From: Prosopocoilus inquinatus
Lineage: Eukaryota; Arthropoda; Insecta; Coleoptera; Lucanidae
Length of the DNA: 64,000 nucleotides
Reading direction: 5' to 3'
Assembly: GCA_036172665.1 (NCBI GenBank)
Contig: CM069876.1
Span: forward strand, 34,317,001-34,381,000
The translations under genes and the position numbers were made by a program. The notes below the pieces were generated by a model. It did no database searches. It was not told the DNA's origin and saw only the letters and a list, made by a program, of their open reading frames with translations. This document shows, piece after piece, positions 24,070-35,700 of the stretch. Positions within the stretch are counted from its first letter, which is position 1, and every line of letters begins with the position of its first letter.

Positions 24070-25330
24070 AAAATTAATTAATGGCAATGGTTCCTGGAAA
24101 AAATAATTTTGATTAAGTGATACCATCTGTCGATAGAAACTGAAAATTTTGAAACACTGGAATTTAAATTAGAGCTCTGAATAGTCTTCTCAAAAACATC
24201 TTTAAAAAAATTTAAATTATTGGGTACACATGAAAATGTATCAAATTTATTTAATATCAGTAGTTTTTTCACAAAGTGACTCTGATTAAGTAGTGCCATC
24301 TATCAGAATTTGTTTTCATATCGTAATAAATAACAGACCTCAGAGTCGCAGATTCAATCTTAATCTCAATTTAACAAGAGGTTTATTACTTTGATCCTCA
24401 AATCTGAAATGGTGTTTTTAATATACTCGTACAATATTGAATCCGCTCTCTGTTAATAGAAACGGGAATCTTACATTTTTAAATATCGGAAAATAAATTA
24501 AAAGTCTGAATAATCTGCCGAAAACAAAAATTAAAATTAATAGTCAAAAAACATGACAGTATTAAAGCGTTCCTTTCAGGTTTATTTAACATTTAGCGAT
24601 TTCTCCATAAATTACTTTGAATAAGTGGTGGCATCTGTCGGGATTTAATTTCAAATCGTAACAAATAATCGTGTTCGATTTGGGCCACTTCAGAGTCACA
24701 GTTTTGGCTTTGATGTCAATTTGCTTCCATCCACAACTTTGCAATGGTTCTTTTAATATACGACACTGAATGCATTTGTTAACTGTGCCATCTGTTAATG
24801 GAAATTGGAAATTTTAAAACGTCGAATAATAAATTAAAGCTCTATTCTGAGCTAATTCAGTTAAAATCAAGAGAAAAAACAGAATATTCGTTTCAAAAAA
24901 TTTCTGTACAAAACAAATCTAAATAAGTGGTGCCATCTGTAGGTATTTAATTTCGTTAAAATCGTTACATATTACATTCGTTTTCATTTTTGGGTCACCT
25001 CGAAGTCACAATTTCGGCTTTGACGACGACATGTTTGTTTCTTCTAAGCTCATCCTTCCCTACGATATTTTTAATGTATTTTTTAATGTACTATTTATTG
25101 CACCCTCTGTTGAGAGATACTGAAAAGTTTTAAACAACGGGTGTATGTAAATGACAGCTCTGAATAATTTGAATAATCAAACAAAAACTAAGGGAAAACA
25201 CGTGAAGGTCCTTTCAAATTTAATTCATGCGAGTGATTTCTATGCAAAACAATACTGAATAAGTGGTGTCATCTATCAGGATTTAAATTATTATTTATTA
25301 TCATTAAAGGCACCTCAATGTCCACAATCT
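24070..25330. repeat. Alternating A/B tandem array, half-unit about 160 bp
   Basis: A CATCTRT core recurs at about 24123, 24295, 24446, 24630, 24787, 24931, 25102 and 25270. Two contexts alternate. Type A reads CCATCTGT(T/C)(G/A)ATAGAAAYTG followed by GAAAATTTTGAAAC and later AGAGCTCTGAATA. Type B reads AATAAGTGGTGCCATCTGTC followed by GGATTTAATTTC and ATCGTAA. The A+B higher-order unit is about 310-330 bp, with four cycles. Divergence is substantial, so the array is old. Confidence 0.8.
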
Positions 25331-25479
25331 TAGGTTTGATATCAATAATTAAAAATAGATTTTCTTCTACACTCAACTCTGCACTGGTTATTTGTTGATT
25401 GAATAATGGGTTAATCTATTAATCCCATCTCAGCCACGATCATTTCAACAATAATTGTTGAGTGTTTCTTCCAGGATTG

Positions 25480-25990
25480 TTGTGTAGTTTCTTTTTCTTC
25501 TTTCTTTATCGTAGTTAGGTTTACTTTTTCGTTTACAAAACTTGCGGAAACGAGTTTCCCTTACGCCTTGTTTTAGTTTGGTTTGATCACACTTATGACA
25601 TGAAAATCAAGGCGACCGTTCAAATTGTCCTCAATTATCAAGAATTCCTCATCAAACAAAATCTTTGCAGTTGGCAACATCATTGCATCAGAGTTTTTAT
25701 GTCAGTAACATTGGTTGGTCATCCTGTCTTTCGGAATGATTTCTGTATAAATAACGGCAATGAGTTTATCCATCTTGCTATTTACATCACTCTGGCCACA
25801 CTTATTGAGTGAAAAACACCAGAAATCACGGCGCCAAATTCAAATTATCCTCACCAATTAAAATTTTTTTTTTTGTTTTTCTTATTTCTTAATGATCGTG
25901 AGTGGTTGGAATTTACAATTTACCGTCACAGAATTGTTGTGTAACTTCTTTTTCTTATTTCTTGATCGTAGTTACATTTATGTTTTCCCT
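25480..25990. repeat. Pair of diverged direct repeats, about 455 bp apart
   Basis: TTGTTGTGTAGTTTCTTTTT...TTTATCGTAGTTAGGTTTA at about 25480-25525 matches TTGTTGTGTAACTTCTTTTT...TTGATCGTAGTTACATTTA at about 25933-25982. Between them, a GTTCAAATTGTCCTCAATTA block (about 25618) matches ATTCAAATTATCCTCACCAA (about 25840). This suggests two nested duplications. DNA from here to about 26500 is T-rich. Confidence 0.5.
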
Positions 25991-26665
25991 TACAGAACTA
26001 TTTTTCTGTAAATCTCATATTTTTTGGAGCCTTCAAACCTGCTTTTTTGAGATTTTGAGGCTTTACTATTGTTGTTCTGAATATGAAGTCAAAATTTTCC
26101 TCTCTTTTTTTAATTTTTGCTTTTTTCGTATTGCCGCCTACCTTTTTTATTGATTCCTACAATCCCCATTTTTTCTTTTGCTACAATCATTATAATACCA
26201 AAGTCTTTTGGTATTAGGCAGTCTTCCTGTCTCTTTCTTTTTTTTTGAGTTTTGTGCTCCGTTTTTATTGCCTCTGTTGACTTTTATTTTCGGTATTTCC
26301 CTGCGTTTCTTTTTTCTGTCTGGATGATGATGTTTTGGATCCAAATGTTTGACAGCCGACTTATAACATTCGTTCGTTCTTGATTTCTTTTGCTCTGTTA
26401 AGCACCTTAATTTCGATTCACTATATTCATTCCGTAAGTTGATTCTATTGTTTCATGGTATCTTTAGGTTCGCATTGTCTTCTTATTCTTTTCTATTCAT
26501 GTCTCTTAATGCATGACGAGTGATCGATGGTTCTTAAGGATTGATCGTGTTTCACTAATTCTTGCAATTATTGTATTTTATCTTCATCTACAGTAAGTCA
26601 CATAATTATTTTTCTCTCCTAAACACCAAGTGTTTTACTAAAAAGTTCATCAATTGTTTCATAAT

Positions 26666-26931
26666 ATGAGCCGCTTTCCAATCGCCAAAATGAGCTACTC
26701 AGAGCTCCTCCGAACTGATCCAAAATGTTCCAATTGCAGGATGCGGAACGCACTTGAACTGATCTTTTTTACTTTCCCTCGTCCCCTCACGCACCTGTAT
26801 CTATGACTACGCATATATCACGCTTATATGACTTATGAAGCGTTCCCATTAAAATCTCAAAAGTGTAGTTCGGATCAGATCAGTTCAGATCATCTCAGGT
26901 GCTTGAAATTCCTAATTAGAAAGCGGCTTAT
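26666..26931. mobile_element. MITE, about 266 bp
   Basis: Terminal inverted repeats of about 18 bp: ATGAGCCGCTTTCCAATC on the left and the complement of GATTAGAAAGCGGCTTAT-like sequence on the right (CTAATTAGAAAGCGGCTTAT at 26912-26931). Inside, GAACTGATCC (about 26715) and GGATCAGATCAGTTC (about 26875) form a second inverted pair. No coding capacity. The target duplication was not resolved, so the superfamily is unassigned. Confidence 0.6.
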
Positions 26932-28834
26932 GTCTTTAGTTAGATTTTTGAAAATGTCACTTTGGGTTACTTAACGTTAGGCTATAATCAAAACAACACA
27001 TTTGTTTGACAGCTGTCATCATCTTGATGTTTCGAAAGTCATGCTTTTTTCAGTCCTGTTTCTTCTTTGATCAGAAAATCATAACCAGCTTTTCATTTGA
27101 ACTCTTTATATCCTTTCTTAATGCGCCTTTAAAGGCTTCCTGCTATACCTCTTTACCTATTCAAAGTTCTTGCTTTCCGGCTAATAACGATAATTTTTTT
27201 CGATCACGTATTCTATTGAATGATTTGGGGAAGGGGTTATTCACCAATAACTTCATTTACCTGCGTGATTAAGAATGAATAATTGACATTAAGATAAATC
27301 TCTGCATTATGGAAATTTGAGTGGTTAATTAAAGAATTTGGTCACATAAAGTTCCTTAATAATACTTTTCTCCGGAAGTTCGTCTAGCATCGAGGAGGAC
27401 TTATTAAACAAGGATGTTCCCAGGCGTTTACACTTCAATTTACTGAAAAAGATGAAGAAGAAGAATAAGAAAATATTCGTCGCGTTCGAAGCCAATCAAT
27501 ATGCAGGTAGTTAGAGAACGGACGTGAGCGTTTTCCCAAAGCCGTTTTAATTGAAAATGTCGCGCTGCAGATGTTCTCGGAATTTCTCCCTGTGTTTAGT
27601 AGAGCCAAGAATAATCTTTTCCTGTGCGGCGCGCACTGTTTGTTGATTTCCAATGGAATAATATCCGACGCATGTGGCGCATCATAGACGGTGAAGTACA
27701 GGCCACATCTTGATCCCGGAGCTAACAATAGCGAGTGATTAATCACAAGCTCACTCGATTGATAACGCACAGATACTTTTTATTTTTATCTGGGCGATTG
27801 ATTAACAAGAACTTGAAGAAGTTCTCGGGGGGCTTAACGATATTAAAAGTGCTCCTAAACCAGCGGGGAAGTTTTAAATAAAATCGGTTTGTGTACGCAA
27901 AGTTCCGGGCAACTTTTCTAAATGGACTCGCTTAGTCCCTGGTTTTAAGTTTTCTTTCCACTTGGAGCAAATTGTTACGTCTCGAGTTGTTCAAGAAATT
28001 AAAAGCTGGAATAAAGTTCTTAGAGTTGGGAAGGGTAGTTTCAATAAAGCGAGATTACATCATTTCTGTTTTCAACTTTAAGTGTTTGCCTAATTTAATT
28101 TAATCACGTAACATCCTGCTTCTTTTATTCTAAATTCTCACAGGTGTGATGACGTTTTTTTTATTATCACGCAAAATTATTGTTATTAGGATTTTTGGCA
28201 TCCTTAACCAAATTGGAACGGTAGCTTTGGGGATGAAGAACGTAGTCACATTTAGTACATGAAATAAGATACATTTATTGGAAATATAATGATAACTTAC
28301 ACAACAAAAGGGCCACACTTACAATCGGTTATGTGAAGAAGCTAAAATATCAGACCATCGTCAGATGTTAGCGCACTATCAAACTGCTTCGAACTGATTA
28401 ATTATAGTAGTCAGAAGAGTGTTACTTCATTAGTGAAATTTATGTTTACAGGCCACGTACTCACCCTGAATCCATCCCTGTTCTTTATTTTTTGTTGACA
28501 TCGATTTTCAATTTTTCTGAACCGTACCTACTTGAATTAGATTCTACGCGTTTATTAAACGAATTTTGTTCAACGATTTCATGGAGATATTTACGAAATA
28601 GTATTTGTTTCTGAGCGACCGTTTTGGCATTCGATTGTAAGTACCTGTCTGAGTCCATTTACTCGGTTGTAAGGTGTCTGCCTGTTACTCTCGTGACTTT
28701 ATGCGTCGGCGTCGTTTGGATATAATCGTACCTTGGGTAATTACTTCGGTTGACGTGTTAAGTGCATTTTCATAATTGTTGTCCACATTGTGGAGTAGAT
28801 TTCTACTCTACTAAGTAATTGTTTCGAGTAAGGC
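26932..28834. other. Non-coding stretch
   Basis: A 111-codon minus-strand frame at 27435-27770 is the only longer one. Its residues show no known domain, it ends in a serine run, and no start context or splice architecture supports it. Nothing else recognised. Confidence 0.4.
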
Positions 28835-29737
28835 TGACCGTTGCTAAGGGACGAGGCGATCTCTGACTTGGTGATTTAAAGGTTGGGCATTATTATTTTT
28901 CCACGCGGTATTGAAGCGGAAAGAGTAGTGGCAGTTCGTCTTGCTTGGATTCGTCAACTCTCCGTTTCACGGATTTTATCGCATCGATAGAAGTTTTCCC
29001 TGATGTTTACGGAGTTCGTGACTTCACAAATTTTGGATGGCGTGAAAATTTTTCTTCAGTGTGAAGCTTGCTTTTGATGAACAGATAAAACAGCGACATC
29101 TTACGATTGCTGTTTGACCTAACATTGCAGTAGGATAGACAAATTGAACCGGGTTTGCTACATAATAAGTCCCCCGTGCAAGGCGGCCGTGTTTGCTGTC
29201 AAGGAATAATGAAAGTTTTTAAAGAAATTTGTGAGAGTGTAGACGGTTTGTTTTGCTTGAATTTGTGAACCCTCCATTTTACGGATGTTATCGCATCGAT
29301 AGAAGTTTTCCCTGCTGTTTACGGAGTTCGTGATTTCGCAAATTTTGGGTGGCGTGGAGATTTTTCTTTTCGGTTTGAAGCTTGCTTTTTGTACAGATAA
29401 AATAGCGACATCTTACTACCGCTTTTTGACCTGACATTGCAGTAGGATAGACAAATTGAAGCGGGATTTTTTTCTTGCTTTTTGAGTTAAGCACCTGGTT
29501 TGCGGCTGTTGGTTGCTAGGGTACGAGGCGGTCTCCGACTTGCTGACTTAGTACCGACCGGGACAAGAGCGTTACGGTAAGGCATCATTTTCTTTCCACG
29601 CGCTATCGAAGCGAAAACGGTGTTAGCAGTTTGCAGTTTGCAGTTAGCAGTTGATTGATCAACCCTCCGTTTTACGGATATGATCGCAGTGCAGAGTTAG
29701 TGACTTCACGAATATTGGATGGCGTGGAGATTTTTCT

Positions 29738-29878
29738 TCTGTTTGGAGCTTGCTTTTTGGCGAGGCAAGCACCTAGTAAGGGGCAAACTTTTGGAAAGGA
29801 GCGTAGCAATGCTGCCCCTTTCCAAAAGTTTGCCCCTTACTAGGTGCTTGCCTCGCCAAAAAGCAAGCTCCAAACAGA
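29738..29878. repeat. Perfect hairpin: 61-bp stem, 19-nt loop
   Basis: The left arm 29738-29798 and right arm 29818-29878 are exact reverse complements over 61 bp. They start CTGTTTGGAGCTTGCTTTTT one base inside the left end and meet at GGAAAG/CTTTCC. The loop 29799-29817 can itself pair further (GTAGC with GCTGC around AAT). Neighbouring array units have only a single GAAGCTTGCTTTT...CAGAT segment here, so the second arm is an inverted duplication that arose within unit 3. A stem this long without mismatches must be recent or maintained. Possible meanings are a precursor of endogenous siRNAs (hairpin RNA), a foldback insertion, or an assembly or replication template-switch product. Confidence 0.95.
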
Positions 29879-29933
29879 TTAGCGACATTTTGGAGGCCCC
29901 GAGTCGTATCTAGATCAGCAACATTTGAGCTGT

Positions 29934-29946
29934 CCCCCCCCCCCCC
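29934..29946 (+). repeat. Homopolymer C13
   Basis: Thirteen consecutive C residues lie just right of the hairpin. The plus strand could form an i-motif and the minus strand a G-quadruplex-like run. Length may be unreliable in an assembly. Confidence 0.85.
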
Positions 29947-30130
29947 GTCGTGCCTTCGCTTTTTGAATTGAACCATCTGTGGAAGGTATTGCCGCCCCGA
30001 ACTTAAATCATCATAAACACGCCACCTGCCTATGCGGAACTTTTCCATTTAAGAACGTTCTATTTATTTATTTTTTCCTTCTTCCATCTGCGGTGCGGAG
30101 TCAGTAACGTCGCAGCGAGTTGGATCTCGG

Positions 30131-31140
30131 ACATATTTGATAACGTTCCAGCGAAGAGGGCGCGCGATTTGATCGTAGTACGTGGCCAGAGGAGGTTTTG
30201 TCCCCTTTTCTAGTGTCGTCCATTTTTAGTTTACCCTACTGCGTAATTTTATTTGCTTTTTTTTGCCTTTGCAATTTTTATTTACACTCTGCTCCGTGTT
30301 TGTTGTGATATTTGTTGGCTCCTTGAGAGCGTAAAAAAAATTATGCTAATTTTGTTGCTGCGCTTCACGCACAACGTTTGTTATAGGGTTGTTAGTTAAG
30401 AGTTGTAATTTTTTTGTCGGATTGTGTAAGCCGACACGGGAGTACTCACGTAGAAGCACTTTTGCCCTCTCTTTGGGCTCTGTAACCTTTCATTCTTTAA
30501 TTAAAATTACGGCCGACCACCCCATTAGGGTGTTAGGTCTCATTCTGAATTTTGTGTGGGCGTTTTCCTTACTAAAGAATTTGTTTCTGGTCCGAACTAG
30601 AGTTTATTTGGAAGACGACGTTACTGTTTTGGACACATACTCTTGGGGAGATTTCTTTTTTAAATAAGGTGCAGTTTATTACCCCTTTTGGGTTCCCGTG
30701 TCTCCGTGCAGGCCTTATTGCTCAATATTAGGGGATATACCAACGAAGAAGCGGGCCATGGGGAGTTGTACTTTTCGAGGACGATTAAGGATACACTTTC
30801 CGGGCTGTATATCTCCGATATTCTTGGATTGCGTAACCACCACTGGGTGGCGCCCTTTTCCATAACATCTTTAATGTTATCCCACGCCGTTTCTACTGAA
30901 CGGGCATCGTTAAGCAACTCCTGTCTACAACCTAGTCTTCGAGGGAACGACCGACCTAACTTCTGTGATACGGTAGGTTATGGATTGGCGCAGGCCCTCT
31001 CTTTATTTTGGTTTGTTTCAAAACGCGCTAAGCGCACCTTCGTCACGATGGAAAAAAACGGACAAGCGTCACAGGGGTCCTATTAATAATATTAACCTGT
31101 TACGTCAGTTGTTAGGGTAACAACTTGGCCCCCAGCGTTA
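30131..31140 (+). other. Unassigned segment with open frames and a PBS-like end
   Basis: Plus-strand frames at 30389-30667 (92 codons) and 30688-31086 (132 codons) run in sequence, the second without an ATG start in the first 20 codons. Neither shows a domain I recognise. A minus-strand frame at 30660-30917 overlaps the second. At about 31123-31140, ACAACTTGGCCCCCAGCGTT resembles the primer-binding region next to a 5' LTR (TGGCGCCCAACG type), with one changed base in the first 8. Together with the repeated DNA to the left, this may be the decayed 5' part of an LTR retroelement, but LTR borders were not found. Confidence 0.22.
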
Positions 31141-34031
31141 ATAGTTTTTTTTTGACCGGATCAAGAGATTGTTGTTTATAGGATTTGAGTGACCCAACTT
31201 CAGCGGGAATATCCAGATGTTCGTTTTAGGTAGGCATTTTCTCCGCGGCAAGAGCCTCAGGTCTCATCAGGGCGCACTTGGGACTTTCTAATGTGAGGCA
31301 TTATTTACTGGCTCCGATGTTACGTCATTACTTACGAGTCAATCATTACACTTCTCTTCTGTGACAATATTAAATCAATATATATCTAGTGAATGCATTT
31401 ATTTTCGGAAGAGGATCTCGGGATACTATTTTGTATTTTGAATAAGTAATTAGAATTATGTGTATAATGTGGCAAAGTTCGAATCGAAAACCAAAATTCT
31501 AATATATTTTAAAAACGGCTTGATCTCCTTTTTCCTTCCGTGTTCAATTTTGTTCACATGGATGATTTCCTGATGTTTAACATCAACGTTCCTCTCATGC
31601 AGATGGGCGGAAAATCTGTTGGAGTATTTAAAGGCAATTTTTCACCGCCGCTGACACTGATTAAATAATGTTCGTTCCTCTTGATGTAATTTATAACAGA
31701 TTCTTGGAGCGTCTAATTCAACAAAAATAATGATTTATCGCCGCCGCGATAATTAATATTGTTTTTTAATTGCGCCCCGTCAAAGTCGTCGTAAAAAGCC
31801 AGGCAGGCTAGGCTGCGATGACGTCTTCGATATCGCTTTACGGCCTCAATATTTTCGGCGGTGGATTTTGAATTTTAAATAGTCGTAAAGGCGACGGTAT
31901 TATTGCCGACCGCTTAGAAATTCAATATCGTACGAGCCCGGATTTATAGGCGATATTTCATTTCCAGCGATTCCGGCAAGTTTCTTCTTCACATACAGAC
32001 GTTTTACATTCACGGAACAGACATTTACTGCATATGATATCGCCTGCACTTAAAAAAAATCGAACTCTAAGATTACACCCGACCATATTCTCCAATAACT
32101 CATGATTTGTTAGATAGAAATCGTGCAGTTGAAGCCATTACCTCCTATGGTACACACCTACATTTTGCAAATATCTGAGATGATGAGATTTATTGCAAAT
32201 TTTGAAAGGAGTATAGGAAAATGCACTTTACTATCCAATAAAAAAAAGTATTTATGCTTTTAATTTCGTCTAACAACTTCCATCCAATTTGAAAGCTTTT
32301 ATCAGCCGCGCTGGAGTAACTTAAGCGGACGGGCAATAACACGTGAGGCAATCGCCTGAAAATCGCCTCACTTGAGGAGAATTTCTTTCAGTAGCTCCCG
32401 GCAGTAAAAAACCAAGTATATCAGATCCACGAATCACGAATACGGCCGCAATCACGCATCAGCATCAGCCAAAATAACGGCGGCGGCGGCGGTGGGCGGA
32501 CGCGGTCTCGATAACGACCGCCTTGCACGGAACGGTCGAGGATTTTGAAACGCATCGCGGCCAAATCGACACATTCCTTTTCCGTACAATGATAAATTAC
32601 GGCTTATAAGTTCGGGCACTGAATCATCAAATTATACGTTTCGTTTTGGGGCTACTGAAACCGGTTCTTTGTCACCTTTTCTGACACCACAAAAGGACTC
32701 CTACTGGTCTTCACATTTCCAATCTAGAATGCCGAACTTAATTTCTTTAGAATAATCCCAAGATTGTATCTTCCTGAAAGGAAGTCGTGTTGCTTCCGTA
32801 ACAATATATCAATGTATTAAGAAATCACAACTTAAAGCAACTTCGAGTGCGGCAACAACAGAATGAAGTTGCTTAGCAATTACTTTGATTTTGCTTATTG
32901 AATACGATAGGTAAAAATTAGTAGAACCGACACGTTAGTGAAGCGATCCGTTCGTAAAGATAAGAATTTTGGATTAGCAAGAATCAATCCTCTTGGATAA
33001 TTATTTTTGCAACCTTAAATAAATTCTCGTCGAAGTACGAAGCGTCCCCCCATCTCCATCTGAGCTTGGGAATTTCGCTTATGACTACGCACATTTATTG
33101 CTACTCTCCGATTGTCCGTTGCTTTTTGTTCAAATTCTCGTTACGATCGCATTTTTTTTACAATCTCGTCAACCCAAGATTGCCTCTGAAATTAACCGCC
33201 AAAAAGAGGAAAAACAATTTCGAAGGCCAAGAGTACTAAACAGTAAACAAATAAGACACAGTGCTTTAATAATTTAGCTTAATTAACACGTTTTTTACAC
33301 GTACGTTGGCCGAGCATACTTATAAAAAAACGAAATTATTACGTAAAACCGTAGGTTCTTGAGCACAGGAGGCGAGCACAGCAAAGTGTGTTGTTATTTA
33401 ATATCGAAATATATTTAATAAGAGCTACAAACTACTTACATATAATGATGTGATGTTTCTCAAGACTACACGCTAAAAGGAAACTCCAAAAACTAACTCT
33501 TTAACTTAAAAGAAAAATTTAAGAACCTCTTTCAAGAACTTTTTCTTGAACTTAAGAACTTCCTACTTAACTGTCTTACTGCGCTTTTTAAAACCTAGCT
33601 CCCTACTTTCTCTTGTCTTCATTATTGCAAGCTAAATAAACAACTTTTCAACGGGTTACTGTCACCTAATTGCAAAAAAAATTATTATTAATCAGTATTT
33701 CTTTTTCGAATAGCACAAACTGAAAATACTCATTGAAAACACTGCAACTCGTTTGTTAAATGTTTTGTCAATGTGTTAGACTATTCGGGACAAATTTATT
33801 TTTAATTTCACAATATCTTTCAACCCCGAATTCGTTAGCAATATTTTAAAGAGTTAGGACATGAGATCATTATTTACTCAAAATGATATTCGTAAGCAGC
33901 TCATAAGTGTCAATGTCTTCCAAACACAATTACATAAATCTTCAAATATCAGCAGAATGTGCGCAACATTACAACTTATTTAGGACGTCAAGAACCTTTA
34001 AGAAATGCAATACTAAAGCTCAGATTACTAA
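31141..34031. other. Non-coding stretch
   Basis: Contains a short CGG run (GGCGGCGGCGGCGGTGGGCGG near 32478-32499) and a small hairpin GTGAGGC/GCCTCAC near 32343-32371. The segment at about 33047-33100 (CCATCTCCATCTGAGCTTGG) recurs at about 43348 and is a dispersed repeat fragment. No gene recognised. Confidence 0.4.
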
Positions 34032-34210
34032 AGCCCAGTTTTCTTCCATGTTTGTTAGTCGCCAACGACTGCGACCCGGTATCATAAACCAATCAGGCGA
34101 TATCTCTATCCAATCAGAACTCATTTGTACTGATTGAGGTGTCGTATAATTGATTGATGATACTCGGTCGCAGTCATTGGCGACTAGCGAAGGTGGAGGA
34201 AAACCTGGCT
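34032..34210. mobile_element. MITE, about 179 bp with about 55 bp inverted ends
   Basis: Left arm AGCCCAGTTTTCTTCCATGT...TTAGTCGCCAACGACTGCGACCCGGTATCAT pairs with the complement of right arm ATGATACTCGGTCGCAGTCATTGGCGACTAGCG...GGAAAACCTGGCT. The inner 30 bp differ at only a few positions. Between the arms is a short AT-rich centre with ATCAATCAGAACTC-like words. No open frame. No clear target duplication was found, so the superfamily is unassigned. Confidence 0.72.
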
Positions 34211-35640
34211 GATGAGGATTTTTAATTCGCATAACAAGAGTATCCACCAACACGGCATGGCGGTGTCCACCAATACCGATGCAGATTGCCAAATCTTCAT
34301 AAATGGATGCTTAATTCACCTTGAATATTAGACTGGATGCAATGAGAGAACTGTCAAATTAAGAGAAATTAAGCGAATTGAATTAATTGAATTAAGCGAC
34401 GAAAAAAGAAGCAAACTGGGTCTGCTCTTTAAAAAAAATCTGATGCTGAACATGAGTGACGAGAAAAGAAATACCACGTGAAATAAAGACGCAGATTAAA
34501 ATAAAACGGTTAGTGATTACTAAATTGTACTGCACTGAAAGTAATACGGTCGGTAATTTATAGATGGCGTACTTTACAAAAGCCGTATTACAAAAAAGTA
34601 TTTACTTTGAGTAAATGTCGCTAGAAGAGCTCAGGCCTGGATGCATATGAAATTAAATAAACATGTATGAAGGAATGGTGGCATTGCTTTATGAAGATTC
34701 TTTGCTTCAAGAAGCTAAATGGATGAATGAGTTTTGCCCCAAAAATCTAAACGTTTTATTTTTTGAAATTAATTAATGGAGAAAAACACCTAGATATATG
34801 AACAGACCCAAAAACTAAATAGATGACTTGGAAAATGAAATAATTGGGCGATCCAAATATCAATCCCTTTGTAATGGAAAGAGCCATTTCCTTTTCTTCT
34901 TGCAAAGTTATGTTTAAAATCGCTCCAAAATATGATAATAGATAGCAAACAGCGAAATGATTTCGAGCAAGAATCAATTCTCACCCTGAGGTGGTCCTTT
35001 TTTGTAAGAAAGATCGAATCTCCAGCGAGAAAAAAATTTTGACGCAATACCCGAATATGTAGAAGCCAACAGGAGAATGAATGCAAGAATGTCTGAAGTT
35101 AGTACATATAACAAAGACATAAATTGCTTCCAGGAACTTCAAGACATACACTGCGGCTTTCATACCAGAAGAAAAATCATAGAAGTAATTTCTTAATGCC
35201 AGAAAAAGAAGAGAGAATAAGTATACGAAAAAGAAACTACGTAAAACTAGAGGAATAAACAGATAGAATCTTCCATCAAGAGACGAAGAAAAGTAAATAA
35301 ATTGTTAAGTGTTTGTCATCTGTTTCCGTTGTAGCTCATGTTAACTCCTGTACAACGTTTGATTGTTAGTTAATTTGTCCTTTTACAAATAATTTTAACG
35401 TGTTTGTTTCTGTTAACTTATGCCATTCTAAATGTTGATATCTTTATATTACCTGTGAGTTGTTTTGGCGAAATTTGTTTGTACCTACCAGCTTCACTGA
35501 CACTGTTTTTTGGTTTCTTTTAGGTTTCCTTTTGTAACTAGTATCCCCTTTGGGTAGGTCATGTTTTCAGCACGTTGTTATGTTCAGAGGTAATTGTTGT
35601 TTTAAGTTAGTTATTTTTTCCAAACTACGTTTTTGTAAAA
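34211..35640. other. Non-coding stretch
   Basis: A GAATTAAGCGA direct repeat lies near 34372-34398. No gene recognised. Confidence 0.4.
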
Positions 35641-35649
35641 AAAATTGTA

Positions 35650-35700
35650 GGCTCTGAAGAAGATTGGAAACTCAACCGAAACTTGTCAGTTGAATGAATA
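35650..35700 (+). mobile_element. Retroelement 3'-end motif (CTGAAGAAG...GAAAC)
   Basis: GGCTCTGAAGAAGATTGGAA is followed by ACTCAACCGAAACTTGTCAG. A CTGANGAAG box, a short self-complementary spacer and a CGAAAC box are a recurrent 3'-end motif of several animal retroelements (Penelope-like and some LINEs). The same motif occurs on the minus strand at 54140-54180 and 54760-54800. No coding sequence was found nearby. Confidence 0.4.

Larger units (their letters stand above)
28835..30130. repeat. Diverged tandem array, three full units and a remnant
   Basis: Unit 1 (about 28835-29160), unit 2 (about 29215-29490) and unit 3 (about 29505-29920) share ordered blocks: GACGAGGCGRTCTC (units 1, 3), TTTCCACGCG.TAT.GAAGCG (1, 3), CTCCRTTTTACGGAT, ATCGCATCGATAGAAGTTTT (1, 2), GGAGTTCGTGACTTCACAAA, GGATGGCGTGGAGATTTTTC, GAAGCTTGCTTTT, CAGATAAAATAGCGACAT, and CATTGCAGTAGGATAGACAA (1, 2). 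A fourth remnant near 30085-30125 (GTGCGGAGTCAGTAACGTCG...TTGGATCTCGG) matches the middle block. Unit 3 carries the hairpin at 29738-29878. GC content is higher than in the flanks. Confidence 0.82.

Noticed and set aside
27435..27770. 111-codon minus-strand frame
   Set aside because: No recognised motif or splice structure, and a low-complexity serine run at the end. Length is compatible with chance.
34020..34292. 90-codon minus-strand frame
   Set aside because: It lies across a MITE and is explained by that element.
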